Shown: positions 20,542-28,794 of the stretch, one piece after another
How positions within the stretch are numbered: the stretch's first letter is position 1
Layout of the letters: each line of letters begins with the position of its first letter
Source of the DNA: a virus
Reading direction: 5' to 3' (one strand)
Virus record (IMG/VR): IMGVR_UViG_3300007363_000067
Coordinates: 1-31,573 of that record
DNA length: 31,573 nt
Translations under genes and position numbers: made by a program
Notes under the pieces: model-generated
The model's database searches: none
Told to the model about the DNA's origin: nothing
The model's input: only the letters and a program-made list of their open reading frames with translations

Positions 20542-21709
20542 GTACACCACGGCCATCAAGAAAATTCGGGCGATGACCGCTCGGAAGAAGGTGATACAGG
20601 GCGGAACAAGTGCATCCAAAACCTTCGGCATCCTTGCGGTCCTGATTGACCATGCGGCTCGTTATCCCAAGTCCGAGATTTCGGTCGTATCCGAATCCGT
20701 CCCTCACCTACGACGGGGGGCTATCAAGGATTTTGCGAAGATTATGCAATGGACCCACCGATGGGTTCCTGACAGGTGGAACAAGACGCTCCTGCAGTAC
20801 AACTTCGCCAATGGGTCCACGATTGAGTTCTTCTCCGCTGATTCGGAAGCCCGCCTCCGAGGGGCAAGGCGGCAAATCCTCTACATCAACGAGGCGAACA
20901 ATATTGACTTTGATTCCTACTACCAGTTGGCCATTCGTACAAGTCAGGAGATTTACATTGACTTCAACCCAACGCATGAGTTCTGGGCGCATACGGAAGT
21001 CCTTCCAGAAACGGATGCGGAGTTCCTCATCCTCACATACCAAGACAACGAGGCTCTTCCCGATACTATTCGCAACGATATTGAGTTAAACCGAACCAAA
21101 GCCGAAACGAGTGCCTATTGGGCCAACTGGTGGAAGGTGTACGGCCTCGGTCAGGTAGGAACGCTACAGGGTGCGATATACGGCGATTATACGATGGTTG
21201 AGGGTATTGACCCATCCACGATGAAGTTTGTCGCCTACGGGCTTGACTGGGGGTTCAGCAACGACCCCACGGCCTTGGTCGCAGTTTACCGAAGGGGCGA
21301 CGACTTGTTTGTCCACGAACTGCTCTACCACCGAGGGCTAACCAACTCCGACATCGCCACAAGGCTAAAGGAGTTCGGCATCACCCGTGCTTGGGAGATT
21401 GTGGCCGATTCGGCAGAACCGAAGTCCATTGAGGAAATTTACCGCTTGGGGTTCAACATCAAGCCCGCAAGCAAAGGCCCCGATTCGGTGAGGCAGGGCA
21501 TTGACATCGTTAAGCGATTCAACCTTCATGTGACCAAGGATTCCACCAACCTCATCAAAGAACTCCGCAGTTATACTTGGGCCACGGACAAGGACGGCAA
21601 GGACACGGGGGTCCCCATTGACTCCTACAACCACGCCTGCGATGCCCTGCGCTATGTGGCCCTCAACAAATTGGCGGTCAGTAATTCGGGGAAGTACTTG
21701 GTGGTGTAA
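20531..21709 (+). CDS. terL: Terminase large subunit
   Basis: A 392-residue packaging motor with an N-terminal ATPase and a C-terminal nuclease. Walker A is GGTSASKT (24-31), Walker B is ILYINEA (116-122), the coupling motif is YIDFNPT (142-148). The nuclease acids are Asp239 (YGLDWG), Asp293 (VADSAEP) and Asp371 (NHACDALRY). The start is GTG at 20531 and overlaps the MazG-like gene. The length is in the usual range. It is 20 kb from the portal on the map, unlike the usual terminase-portal order. Confidence 0.92.
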   Translation: MEFKYTTAIKKIRAMTARKKVIQGGTSASKTFGILAVLIDHAARYPKSEISVVSESVPHLRRGAIKDFAKIMQWTHRWVPDRWNKTLLQYNFANGSTIEFFSADSEARLRGARRQILYINEANNIDFDSYYQLAIRTSQEIYIDFNPTHEFWAHTEVLPETDAEFLILTYQDNEALPDTIRNDIELNRTKAETSAYWANWWKVYGLGQVGTLQGAIYGDYTMVEGIDPSTMKFVAYGLDWGFSNDPTALVAVYRRGDDLFVHELLYHRGLTNSDIATRLKEFGITRAWEIVADSAEPKSIEEIYRLGFNIKPASKGPDSVRQGIDIVKRFNLHVTKDSTNLIKELRSYTWATDKDGKDTGVPIDSYNHACDALRYVALNKLAVSNSGKYLVV

Positions 21710-21714
21710 CTTTA
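21707..21714 (+). promoter_or_regulatory. -7-like box TAACTTTA
   Basis: TAACTTTA followed by CCCC and the ATG at 21719. It overlaps the terminase stop codon. It is one mismatch from TAnnTTTG and has the same short distance to the start as the others. It could drive the two tiny membrane genes and the glycan cluster. Confidence 0.4.
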
Positions 21715-21718
21715 CCCC

Positions 21719-21817
21719 ATGAACATACTCGTAATCTGCATCGGATTTTTCCTTTGGTTCTATGCGGGACTTTCAGTTGGAAGGTCCTACGAAAAATGGA
21801 AACATTTAGAGAAATGA
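21719..21817 (+). CDS. Tiny single-span membrane protein
   Basis: A 32-residue protein (MNILVICIGFFLWFYAGLSV, then a basic tail GRSYEKWKHLEK). One membrane span with a charged cytoplasmic tail. It overlaps the next start by 4 bases. It may be an assembly partner of the glycan enzymes or a lysis-related peptide; unknown. Confidence 0.5.
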   Translation: MNILVICIGFFLWFYAGLSVGRSYEKWKHLEK

Positions 21818-21915
21818 ACCTTGAATCCCTCCTTGACCTCGCCCTCGCCATCGGTCGGGTCGTGCTGGCCTTGGTGTTTATCGGCTGCATCCTAACCCTC
21901 CTACTGACCCAATGA
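21814..21915 (+). CDS. Tiny single-span membrane protein
   Basis: A 33-residue protein (MNLESLLDLALAIGRVVLAL, ending CILTLLLTQ), almost entirely hydrophobic after the first 8 residues. The start at 21814 gives an ATGA overlap with the previous stop; an in-frame ATG at 21796 would add 6 residues. Together with the gene before it, this forms a pair of small membrane genes at the head of the glycan cluster. Confidence 0.5.
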   Translation: MNLESLLDLALAIGRVVLALVFIGCILTLLLTQ

Positions 21916-22571
21916 AACTCATCCACTACTACCACATTTACTGCGGCGGCGGCGGCCAATGGCAGTTGATAATGCACCAACACATGATGGCCCTGTGCAA
22001 CTACGGGCTGATTGAGCAACTGGACGAGATTCGGGTGGGCATCGTCGGTCCTCCGGAGCAGCGGAAGTTGGTCAAGGAAATCTTGGAGAACTCGCTTGTG
22101 GCCGCAAAGGTCAAGGTCGTGGTCACCCGAACCAACGCTTGGGAGCAGGCGACGCTTACCGAGATGTACCGAGCAAGCCAAACCGAGGATGCAGCCTACC
22201 TCTATGGGCATACCAAAGGCAGTTCCGACCCGTCCCTCATCAACCAACTGTGGTGCAGGTCTATGATATTCTTTAACATCGTCGCTTGGGAGCGGGCCAT
22301 CGCAGAACTTGAAAAGGCGGATGCGGTCGGAGCCTACTGGCTGACCAAGGAAGAGTTCCCCCAAATTGCTGACCACAACAACCCCGACGGATACCCCTAC
22401 TTTGCGGGAACCTTTTGGTGGGCGAAGTCCTCTCACATCCGTGAACTCGGAGAACCCGTCCGTGAACACCGCTGGCAAGCCGAGCATTGGATTGGAAAGC
22501 GGGAAGGGATGACCGTGTACAACTCCTGCAAGGGATGGCCAGGTCCCGATAAGTTCGTGATAACCTTTTAG
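21912..22571 (+). CDS. Putative glycosyltransferase
   Basis: A 219-residue protein of a type I know from phage and capsule clusters. It starts MKLIHYYHIYCGGGGQWQLI and has TEDAAYLYGHTKGSSDPS (YGHTKG), WCRSMIFFNIVAWERAIAEL, YFAGTFWWAKSSHIRELG and QAEHWIGKREG. The YGHTKG and FAGTFWWAKS blocks are conserved in such proteins. No classical DxD motif is obvious, so the fold is not certain. The start overlaps the tiny gene (ATGA). Expected substrate: a nucleotide sugar. Confidence 0.7.
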   Translation: MKLIHYYHIYCGGGGQWQLIMHQHMMALCNYGLIEQLDEIRVGIVGPPEQRKLVKEILENSLVAAKVKVVVTRTNAWEQATLTEMYRASQTEDAAYLYGHTKGSSDPSLINQLWCRSMIFFNIVAWERAIAELEKADAVGAYWLTKEEFPQIADHNNPDGYPYFAGTFWWAKSSHIRELGEPVREHRWQAEHWIGKREGMTVYNSCKGWPGPDKFVITF

Positions 22572-22573
22572 CC

Positions 22574-23323
22574 ATGGCCAAAATCCCCGTCATCATCACC
22601 AACTTCAATCTCTACACTTGGCCCAAAGCCATGGTCAAGAAACTGATGCGGATGCCTGGGGTCGGACCCATCCTAATCGTGGACAACGATTCAACTTACG
22701 GCCCCACGCTGGAATGGTATGAACAACTCAAACTGGAGGCCAACGATGTTGCGGTCATTCGCACAGGAGGCAACTTTGGCCACCTCGTCGCATGGCAGGC
22801 CCAAATCCCGCAGCAGTTATTTGACATGGGCTACCCCGACTACATCGTAACGGACCCCGACCTTGACCTTTCGGCCTTACCCGATGACACGCTCCTGCGT
22901 ATGCGGGAACTTTGGTACGACCTGCCCGAAAAGACCTACATGTACGAGCAGGAGGAAGGTGACCCGTTCAACGGTGTCAAGTTCTCGGTGAAGGACAAAA
23001 TCGGGCTTGGCATTCGGACGGATGATGTGCCTGCCGATGCTTTGTTCTTCCAGCAGGCCGAAATACGCTACAAGAATCAACCATACTTCCACGACCTGCA
23101 ACTTGCACCCGTTGACACGACCTTTGCCTTCTACCACCACCAACGATATCAGCGGGTGGTTATTGGAGGGGCAAGGATGGTCGCACCTTACGAGTGCAGG
23201 CATCTTCCCTACTACCTGACCGCCGAGGACTTGAATGCGGACTGGGAGTTCAGGCAATACCTGGACAAAGCCAACCACGCCAGCACCGCCAAGAAGATTG
23301 CGGACGGCCTCAAAATCTTTTGA
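22574..23323 (+). CDS. Glycosyltransferase, GT2/GT-A-like
   Basis: A 249-residue protein with a GT-A type start (MAKIPVIITNFNLYTWPKAM), the segment VGPILIVDNDSTYGPTLEWY, and a DxD-type metal site in VTDPDLDLSALPDD (residues about 96-110). The C-terminal half has the RYQRVVIGGARMVAPYECRH stretch. It starts 2 bases after the previous gene. Together with 21912 and the methyltransferase at 23326 it forms a sugar-modifying cassette. Confidence 0.75.
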   Translation: MAKIPVIITNFNLYTWPKAMVKKLMRMPGVGPILIVDNDSTYGPTLEWYEQLKLEANDVAVIRTGGNFGHLVAWQAQIPQQLFDMGYPDYIVTDPDLDLSALPDDTLLRMRELWYDLPEKTYMYEQEEGDPFNGVKFSVKDKIGLGIRTDDVPADALFFQQAEIRYKNQPYFHDLQLAPVDTTFAFYHHQRYQRVVIGGARMVAPYECRHLPYYLTAEDLNADWEFRQYLDKANHASTAKKIADGLKIF

Positions 23324-23325
23324 CC

Positions 23326-23943
23326 ATGCAACGATACTGCAACGCTATCCGAAATGCGGGAATAACTCCAACGACCGTGCTGGAAATCGGTTCACGGGAT
23401 GGACACGATGCGAAGGCGATTGCAGACCATTTCGGTGCGAGTTCCGTGTGGGTCTGCGAGCCAAACCCAAGCCAAGCGGATTACATCGCTCAAGCCTATC
23501 CGAACTTCAACCTGGTCCGCAAGGCAATCTACAAGCATTCGGGCAAGTTGCAGTTCATCCAAATGCAGGGCAGTCCCAACGAGGTGGGCACTTCATCTTT
23601 GCTGGACCGTTCCTACGACAACCTCTACGCCAACGCCAACAGGATTGAGGTGGAGGCCATCATGGGTGCGGAACTCCTTGCGATGATTGAAGGCCCGATT
23701 GGGGCTTGCAAGGTTGATGTGGAGGGGGCGACCCTTGAAGTCCTGCAAAGCATGGGCGATTCCATCCATCGGGTGCAGACCTTCCACCTTGAATGCGAAC
23801 ACGAAGAAGTTTGGGTCGGCCAAGCACTCTACAACCAAGTCGCAGCGTTTATGATTGCGAAGGGCTACGAGCAGGTGGACTTTGATTTCGTGATGCCTGG
23901 ACTGCAAAGCGATTCTATTTGGATTAAAACCATCAACCCATGA
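23326..23943 (+). CDS. FkbM-family methyltransferase
   Basis: A 205-residue SAM-dependent methyltransferase. Motif I is VLEIGSRDGHDA (residues about 18-29), the acidic end of the next strand is CEPNPSQADY, and the FkbM hallmark KVDVEGATLEVLQSM is present. FkbM enzymes O-methylate sugars or related hydroxyl groups. The start at 23326 is chosen over 23194 because the longer frame lies within the glycosyltransferase. It overlaps the next gene by 4 bases. It probably decorates a glycan made by the two preceding enzymes. Confidence 0.85.
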   Translation: MQRYCNAIRNAGITPTTVLEIGSRDGHDAKAIADHFGASSVWVCEPNPSQADYIAQAYPNFNLVRKAIYKHSGKLQFIQMQGSPNEVGTSSLLDRSYDNLYANANRIEVEAIMGAELLAMIEGPIGACKVDVEGATLEVLQSMGDSIHRVQTFHLECEHEEVWVGQALYNQVAAFMIAKGYEQVDFDFVMPGLQSDSIWIKTINP

Positions 23944-24506
23944 AACTCCAAGACCTGACCATTGACCAATTCCAACGCATCGCTGCGCTGGAGTTTAGCC
24001 CTGTGCTTACGGACTACGACAAGCGTGCAGGGGTCGTGGCGATAGTGGAGGGGGTGGATGTATCACTCGTCCGAGAAATGCCCGCCAAGGGGCTTACAAA
24101 GCGTTACAAGACCATCATTGCGGAGTGGAACGAACTGCCTGCCCTTGGATACAAGCGGCGGTTCAAGGCAGGCGGCAAATGGTGGATTCCAACGGTATTC
24201 ACGGATGAACTGACCGCTGGGCAACTGATTGACCTCATGGACACGGACACCACGGACGAAAAGAAACTCGTCCAAAACCTGCACCGGATAATGGCCACGC
24301 TATGCCGGGAGGGTGGGTTCATGGGATGGTTCCCGAAGAAGTACGACGGGGCTTCGCACCAAGAGCGGGCCGAACTTTTCAAATCCCACGCCAAGATTGG
24401 AGATGTTTGGGGGGTGGTCAGTTTTTTTTTGTTAAGTTCCGAAAGTTACTTGAAAGTTTTGAGCGACTATTCCAAGCACCTGACGAAGGGGATGCAGGGC
24501 CAGTAA
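23940..24506 (+). CDS. Tail assembly chaperone, short (zero-frame) product
   Basis: A 188-residue protein (MKLQDLTIDQFQRIAALEFS at the start; PALGYKRRFKAGGKWWIPTV and MATLCREGGFMGWFPKK further on). In siphoviruses the gene before the tape measure region makes such a protein with a -1 extension that helps polymerise the tail tube around the tape. A nine-T run at 24422-24430 lies 76 bases before its stop. The start overlaps the methyltransferase stop. The role is inferred from the frameshift arrangement and from the location ahead of the tail genes. Confidence 0.7.
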   Translation: MKLQDLTIDQFQRIAALEFSPVLTDYDKRAGVVAIVEGVDVSLVREMPAKGLTKRYKTIIAEWNELPALGYKRRFKAGGKWWIPTVFTDELTAGQLIDLMDTDTTDEKKLVQNLHRIMATLCREGGFMGWFPKKYDGASHQERAELFKSHAKIGDVWGVVSFFLLSSESYLKVLSDYSKHLTKGMQGQ

Positions 24507-24685
24507 CCAACCCGCTTGCTGGCTACGGTTGGCTCATGGTCGTGTGGAGAATGGCGAACAAGGATGTACTGAAGTTTGATGCCATCTTTGCGATGAAGGC
24601 GGTGGAGTTCCTCAACTATGCGCTGCTCATTCACGATATTCTTGAAGCCGAACGCCAAGAGGCAGAGCGGATGCGGCGCAGGTAG
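23940..24685 (+). CDS. Tail assembly chaperone, -1 frameshift fusion product
   Basis: The frame in which 23940 starts meets T_TTT_TTT within GTTTTTTTTTG (24421-24431). Slipping back one base re-reads FFFVKFRKLLESFERLFQ and continues without a stop to TAG at 24683-24685, giving about 248 residues. The second frame has no start codon of its own until an ATG at 24536, which would drop the first half of the extension. The extension is helical with many Glu and Arg at its end (EAERQEAERMRRR). This is the G/GT-type arrangement of tail chaperones; the efficiency cannot be judged from sequence. Confidence 0.65.
24422..24430 (+). promoter_or_regulatory. Slippery T9 site for -1 frameshifting
   Basis: Nine T residues in the zero frame read AGT TTT TTT TTG. 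The heptamer T_TTT_TTT allows full re-pairing of both tRNAs after a one-base backward slip. T_TTT_TTG would also work. I did not find an obvious strong hairpin at 5-8 bases downstream by eye. Confidence 0.65.
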
Positions 24686-24704
24686 GACACTTTGTTTGCG
24701 GGCC

Positions 24705-24712
24705 TACATTTA
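24705..24712 (+). promoter_or_regulatory. -7-like box TACATTTA
   Basis: TACATTTA, identical to the boxes at 2761 and 6958, ends 5 bases before the ATG at 24718. No TTTG at the right -33 distance, although TTTG occurs at 24691 and 24695. It could start a transcript for the tail operon. Confidence 0.4.
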
Positions 24713-24717
24713 CCAGC

Positions 24718-25317
24718 ATGGAGTTTGATGTATTCGTAGGCGGGTCAGGCAAGAAACTGACCGATTTCCAAAAGCAAGCGTTGCCCGAATTTGGGGTCAA
24801 TCTTGCGGAGGGGGCTATTGACAATAAATCCTACGCAATAGTCAAGAAATGGTTGGACGGGGTCATCAAATTGGCCAAGCAGAACCTCGCAAATTCAGGG
24901 GCCATTGCAAGCGATTCCCTATCGGCGAGCATTGACTTTGAACCCATCACCCTGACCGACACTTCCTTCGTGGTCGCTATTGTGGCCAACGATTACTGGA
25001 AGTTTGTGGACCTCGGTGTCAAGGGTGCGGTCAGCAGCAGCCGTGCGCCCAATAGCCCGTTCCAATACAGGGACAAGCGGCCACCTATCCGACCTATCCA
25101 AGAGTGGATTGCCTTCAAAAGCATTCCGCTGGAAGGCAGGGACAAACAGGCGGCCAACCGTTCCTTCGCCATAAACATCGCCAACAAGATTCGGCGGGAA
25201 GGCTTACGGGCCACCAACTTTATGAGCAATGCCGTGACCGAAGACATGGTCGCAGTACTTACCGAAAACATCGCCGAAGTCCTCGGCAAATCCATCAGCG
25301 TAGCAACCGTCCGATAA
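24718..25317 (+). CDS. Tail completion / neck protein, HK97 gp10-like
   Basis: A 199-residue protein. The section DYWKFVDLGVKGAVSSSRAP, SPFQYRDKRPP and IQEWIAFKSIPLEG, followed by SFAINIANKIRREGLRATNF, is the pattern of HK97 gp10-like proteins that join head and tail. The N-terminal half is helical (residues about 40-70, AIVKKWLDGVIKLAKQNLAN). It lies between the tail chaperone and two large tail proteins. Confidence 0.65.
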   Translation: MEFDVFVGGSGKKLTDFQKQALPEFGVNLAEGAIDNKSYAIVKKWLDGVIKLAKQNLANSGAIASDSLSASIDFEPITLTDTSFVVAIVANDYWKFVDLGVKGAVSSSRAPNSPFQYRDKRPPIRPIQEWIAFKSIPLEGRDKQAANRSFAINIANKIRREGLRATNFMSNAVTEDMVAVLTENIAEVLGKSISVATVR

Positions 25318-25318
25318 T

Positions 25319-26548
25319 ATGGCCATATCAGTCCTTTCGGGTTCGCCCCAATCCGCAACCCCTGTCTTCAACAAAATGCTCTTCAAGGTCAGCGGCTCGT
25401 TGACGAGTGCGACCAATTATCGCTATGTCTGCGATGTCAAGGACGCAGCAGGCACGACCACGCTTGCACGGCTAAAGTGCGACAAACTGCCCACCACCAA
25501 TTACGGATTCTTTGATGTCAGCAGGGTGGTGGAAACATTGGTAGCCCCGACCAAGCCAACCTTGGCCCAGGTCGGATTCGCTGACCATGCGGGGTTCTAT
25601 TCCGGATACAGGCTGACCTTCATGGAGGAATACGGAAGCACGCCTGTGGTGCAAACAGGAACGACGACCAATGTGACGGGGAATGTTGCCTTTGCAGGAA
25701 ACTTGGAGCAGTTGGAATTGGCCGATTGGAGTGGCGGCACTTACTTCCCTCCTGCCCCCTTGACCGCAAATACAGGCAAATCCCTCACGACCACGCAGGA
25801 CGGCACAAGCGTTAGCAATGCGATTGCAGTGGTTTACGCTGATTCCTACGGCTACCTATGCTACGGCAAAGGCTCGGCAAACACAACCAACGCCGTAAGG
25901 GTCCGATATAGGGACGCAAGTAATGCGGTGACAAGGGAGTTTTTTGTGAGCGAGGGAGCTGCAAGCGGAAGCACTATCGTCCGCTTTGGGTCTGGTCCGA
26001 TGAACCTCAACGCCTTGACTTCGGCGCAATGCTCCGATGGATTGGCGGGGTCTGCGAGTTTCCCCATCACCGAGGGTGCAGGGTACTCCATTGAGCCGAT
26101 TGATACGCTCAACACGGGTCTGCCTTATTACCCCGTCTATTATCGCCTCGGCCCTTGTCAGCGGTTTGATTCCGTCCCCGTTCACTTCGTCAACAAGTAC
26201 GGCGGGATTGACTCCTACACCTTCACGATGAAGAACCGCAAGCGAGCCAATATTGAGCGAGAGGTGTTCGGCTACAACTCCGATGTGTACGCAACCACCA
26301 CCTACAACAAGGTTTGGGCCGGGTCCTTTGACTATGTCTATGCGCTGAACTCCGATTGGCTGACCGATGCCGAATCCGAGTGGCTGATTGAAATGGTACG
26401 GAGCGGGTATGTTTGGCTTGAACTGAACGGTCAACTTGTGGAAGCGGTGGTCAACGCCAACCAGTATCAATTTGTAACCAGACGGAACGACCGCCTCACG
26501 CAGTTGCAGATTGAGGTGGCCGTTGCTTACGACAACTCCATCCTATGA
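25319..26548 (+). CDS. Large tail protein, distal tail-like
   Basis: A 409-residue beta-rich structural protein. The N-terminal part looks like an Ig-like strand pattern (LFKVSGSLTSATNYRYVCDV). The middle is rich in Gly, Thr and Ser (TTNVTGNVAFAGNLEQLELA). The C-terminal third (DSVPVHFVNKYGGIDSYTFT, MKNRKRANIEREVFGYNSD, then SDWLTDAESEWLIEMVRSGY) is a block found in Bacteroidota phage tail proteins upstream of the tape measure. A distal tail or tail-tip role is inferred. It overlaps the next gene by 4 bases. Confidence 0.65.
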   Translation: MAISVLSGSPQSATPVFNKMLFKVSGSLTSATNYRYVCDVKDAAGTTTLARLKCDKLPTTNYGFFDVSRVVETLVAPTKPTLAQVGFADHAGFYSGYRLTFMEEYGSTPVVQTGTTTNVTGNVAFAGNLEQLELADWSGGTYFPPAPLTANTGKSLTTTQDGTSVSNAIAVVYADSYGYLCYGKGSANTTNAVRVRYRDASNAVTREFFVSEGAASGSTIVRFGSGPMNLNALTSAQCSDGLAGSASFPITEGAGYSIEPIDTLNTGLPYYPVYYRLGPCQRFDSVPVHFVNKYGGIDSYTFTMKNRKRANIEREVFGYNSDVYATTTYNKVWAGSFDYVYALNSDWLTDAESEWLIEMVRSGYVWLELNGQLVEAVVNANQYQFVTRRNDRLTQLQIEVAVAYDNSIL

Positions 26549-28791
26549 GCGTCACCCTAATCGCTTACCCGCTCAACGATAGTAACACCGAGGTCCCCTA
26601 TGTGCTGGACACGATGGGCGGGACTGACATCGCAGTCACCTATTCCATCGGGGATATTGAGGATGTGACCAAGCAGCGGGGCAGTTTCAGCAAAACCATC
26701 ACTCTGCCCAACACCCCGACGAATCGGGCCTGCTTTGCCTACGCCTACAACATCCAGTCCTTCGTGGGTGGATTCCAACCCAACAAACGGATTCGTGCCG
26801 CTATGTGGGAGGACGGGGTGCAGGTGTTCAGCGGGGTGATGCAACTGCTATCCATGTCCAAAACCAAGGGAACGGTCACCTACGAGGCGGGGTTGTTCAC
26901 CGACAATGTGTCCCTATTCAAAGCCATTGAGGGGAATATGCTGGTAAACACGGCGGGCGTTACAGGCATGAACCACACACCAACCAGCGGCCATGTGTCG
27001 GGTACCTGGACGGCATCGGGTGCGGCATCAAGCGGGTATGTTTACGGGGTCATTGATTCGGCGGGGTTCACGGACATCCTCAACCAAGGAGGCGGTTGGT
27101 TCCAAGCCCCGTGGTGGAGGCTCGGTCCGAGCATCTATGTCAAGAAGATGGTGGACTTGATTTTCACCGAGGCAGGGTTTAGGTACTCATCCAACTTCTT
27201 CAACTCGTCCCTATTCAGCAAGTTGGTCATCCCTTACGCAGCGGGGACCATGCCGATAAACCTATCTGGGTCCAATATTCTTGCACAAAGCACGGGGAAT
27301 GTGACCTTTGCAGGAACGGCAAACGCAACCGCTCTATTCCCCAAAGACACGCCTGCCCCGTTCTACGATAATCCAGGGTATTGGGTCGCATCGTCCAGCG
27401 TGTTCTCAAATCCATCCGTTCCAACCCGTTGGAATGTGGATGTGACCTTGACGGTCAGCGGCACAACTGCTGGAAGATTCGGGGCGAATATGTCCATCCG
27501 AAATATCACGAACTCCACGGACAACGCAGTCATCACAGGGATAAGTTTTGCAACCAATACCCAGTTCACGGTTCGCTTCCAAAATGTAACCATCCCCGCC
27601 AACACGACGGCCAATATCGGGTTTGCAGTCACGGCGGGTCCGAACTATTTGACGAGTACTTTCTCCATCCTTTCGGGAGCAACGGTCCAATGGACCTGCC
27701 TTGAGAACCCGCAATCACTTGGAGTGCTGGATATGCGGACCGCCCTGCCCGCTGATGTCAAGCAGAGCGACCTCCTGCAGGATTTGCAGAAGATGTTCAA
27801 CTTGCAATTCATGCCCGATTCGCAGGACCCCAAACTGCTCTACATTGAGCCGTGGAAGGACTTCTATTCGTCGGGCGTGGTGGATTGGTCGCAGAAATCG
27901 GACGAGAACGCCGAGCAGAATATCACCAACGGCGACCCCAACGCCTATACCAATGTCATCTTCAAGTACAAGGATATGGACGATTATTTGTCCAAGACCT
28001 ACAAGCAGTCCTACCCGCTTGCAAGGGAAGGCTACGGAGGCCGAATCTTCAACACCAGTAATTTTTATGGCAAAGGCGATAAGGTCGTTGAAACTCTTTG
28101 CGGGACTTTGATACCCGCCTCGTTCAGCACGGATAAAATAGTTGGAAGAACCTGGGACATTGAAGGAACGCTCGCAAGCGGAACGGTCAAAGCCTTGCAG
28201 ACAGGCTACCGATTGGCGCAGTACAACTTGATTGAGGGGCAGACCGAATGGGCCTACCAGTACGGGGTCAGCGGGAACACAGCTCTATCCGTTGGAATCT
28301 TGCGGATGCCCTTCGTATCCCACATTGACAACCCCTACGCTCCATCGGTGGACTTGGCCTTTGGTCAGCCAAGGTTGGTGTACTACAACGCAGTCAACGC
28401 AAGCGGTTCGCCGTACGCATACACCAACAACAACCTTTACAACACCTACTGGCTGAACTATATAAACGAAACGGTATCGCAGGAAGCCTTGCAGTTGGAA
28501 CTCACGATGCTGCTATCAAGCGTGGACATCTACCAACTTGACTTCCGGAAGCCCATCTATTACGGCGGCATCCGTTGGAGGTTGCTTGAGATTAGGGACT
28601 ACCTGGTAGGACAAATGAAACCGTGCCGAGTGACCCTGCGACGCATCCTCAACCTTGCCGACTTTGCTGCTACCAGTACCGCTGCAATCGCAAACGACCC
28701 ATCGGGACTATTCAACGGCCCGATTGACCCCGACCCTGTTGACCCAGGGTATGAAGCACCCGTAAACCCCGAACTCCCATCCGAAGGATAA
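26545..28791 (+). CDS. Large tail/baseplate protein
   Basis: A 748-residue structural protein. The N-terminal section (residues 20-90) contains TYSIGDIEDVTKQRGSFSKT and ITLPNTPTNRACFAYAYNIQ, then RIRAAMWEDGVQVFSGVMQL. This is the start of a hub-like tail protein found in Bacteroidota siphoviruses. The middle is beta-rich and variable. A later part has QSDLLQDLQKMFNLQFMPDS and PWKDFYSSGVVDWSQKSDEN, the pattern of a second hub domain. The C-terminus is Pro-rich (DPDPVDPGYEAPVNPELPS) and probably flexible. It is followed by the tape measure gene after 3 bases. Confidence 0.7.
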   Translation: MSVTLIAYPLNDSNTEVPYVLDTMGGTDIAVTYSIGDIEDVTKQRGSFSKTITLPNTPTNRACFAYAYNIQSFVGGFQPNKRIRAAMWEDGVQVFSGVMQLLSMSKTKGTVTYEAGLFTDNVSLFKAIEGNMLVNTAGVTGMNHTPTSGHVSGTWTASGAASSGYVYGVIDSAGFTDILNQGGGWFQAPWWRLGPSIYVKKMVDLIFTEAGFRYSSNFFNSSLFSKLVIPYAAGTMPINLSGSNILAQSTGNVTFAGTANATALFPKDTPAPFYDNPGYWVASSSVFSNPSVPTRWNVDVTLTVSGTTAGRFGANMSIRNITNSTDNAVITGISFATNTQFTVRFQNVTIPANTTANIGFAVTAGPNYLTSTFSILSGATVQWTCLENPQSLGVLDMRTALPADVKQSDLLQDLQKMFNLQFMPDSQDPKLLYIEPWKDFYSSGVVDWSQKSDENAEQNITNGDPNAYTNVIFKYKDMDDYLSKTYKQSYPLAREGYGGRIFNTSNFYGKGDKVVETLCGTLIPASFSTDKIVGRTWDIEGTLASGTVKALQTGYRLAQYNLIEGQTEWAYQYGVSGNTALSVGILRMPFVSHIDNPYAPSVDLAFGQPRLVYYNAVNASGSPYAYTNNNLYNTYWLNYINETVSQEALQLELTMLLSSVDIYQLDFRKPIYYGGIRWRLLEIRDYLVGQMKPCRVTLRRILNLADFAATSTAAIANDPSGLFNGPIDPDPVDPGYEAPVNPELPSEG

Positions 28792-28794
28792 GAT

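Noticed and set aside
21678-22487. 269-residue reverse-strand frame opposite the glycosyltransferase
   Set aside because: The forward strand holds a conserved-pattern gene there; the reverse translation looks random.
24536-24685. Separate small gene starting at the ATG at 24536
   Set aside because: Possible, but the open frame extends upstream exactly to the slippery site, so a frameshift product explains it better.
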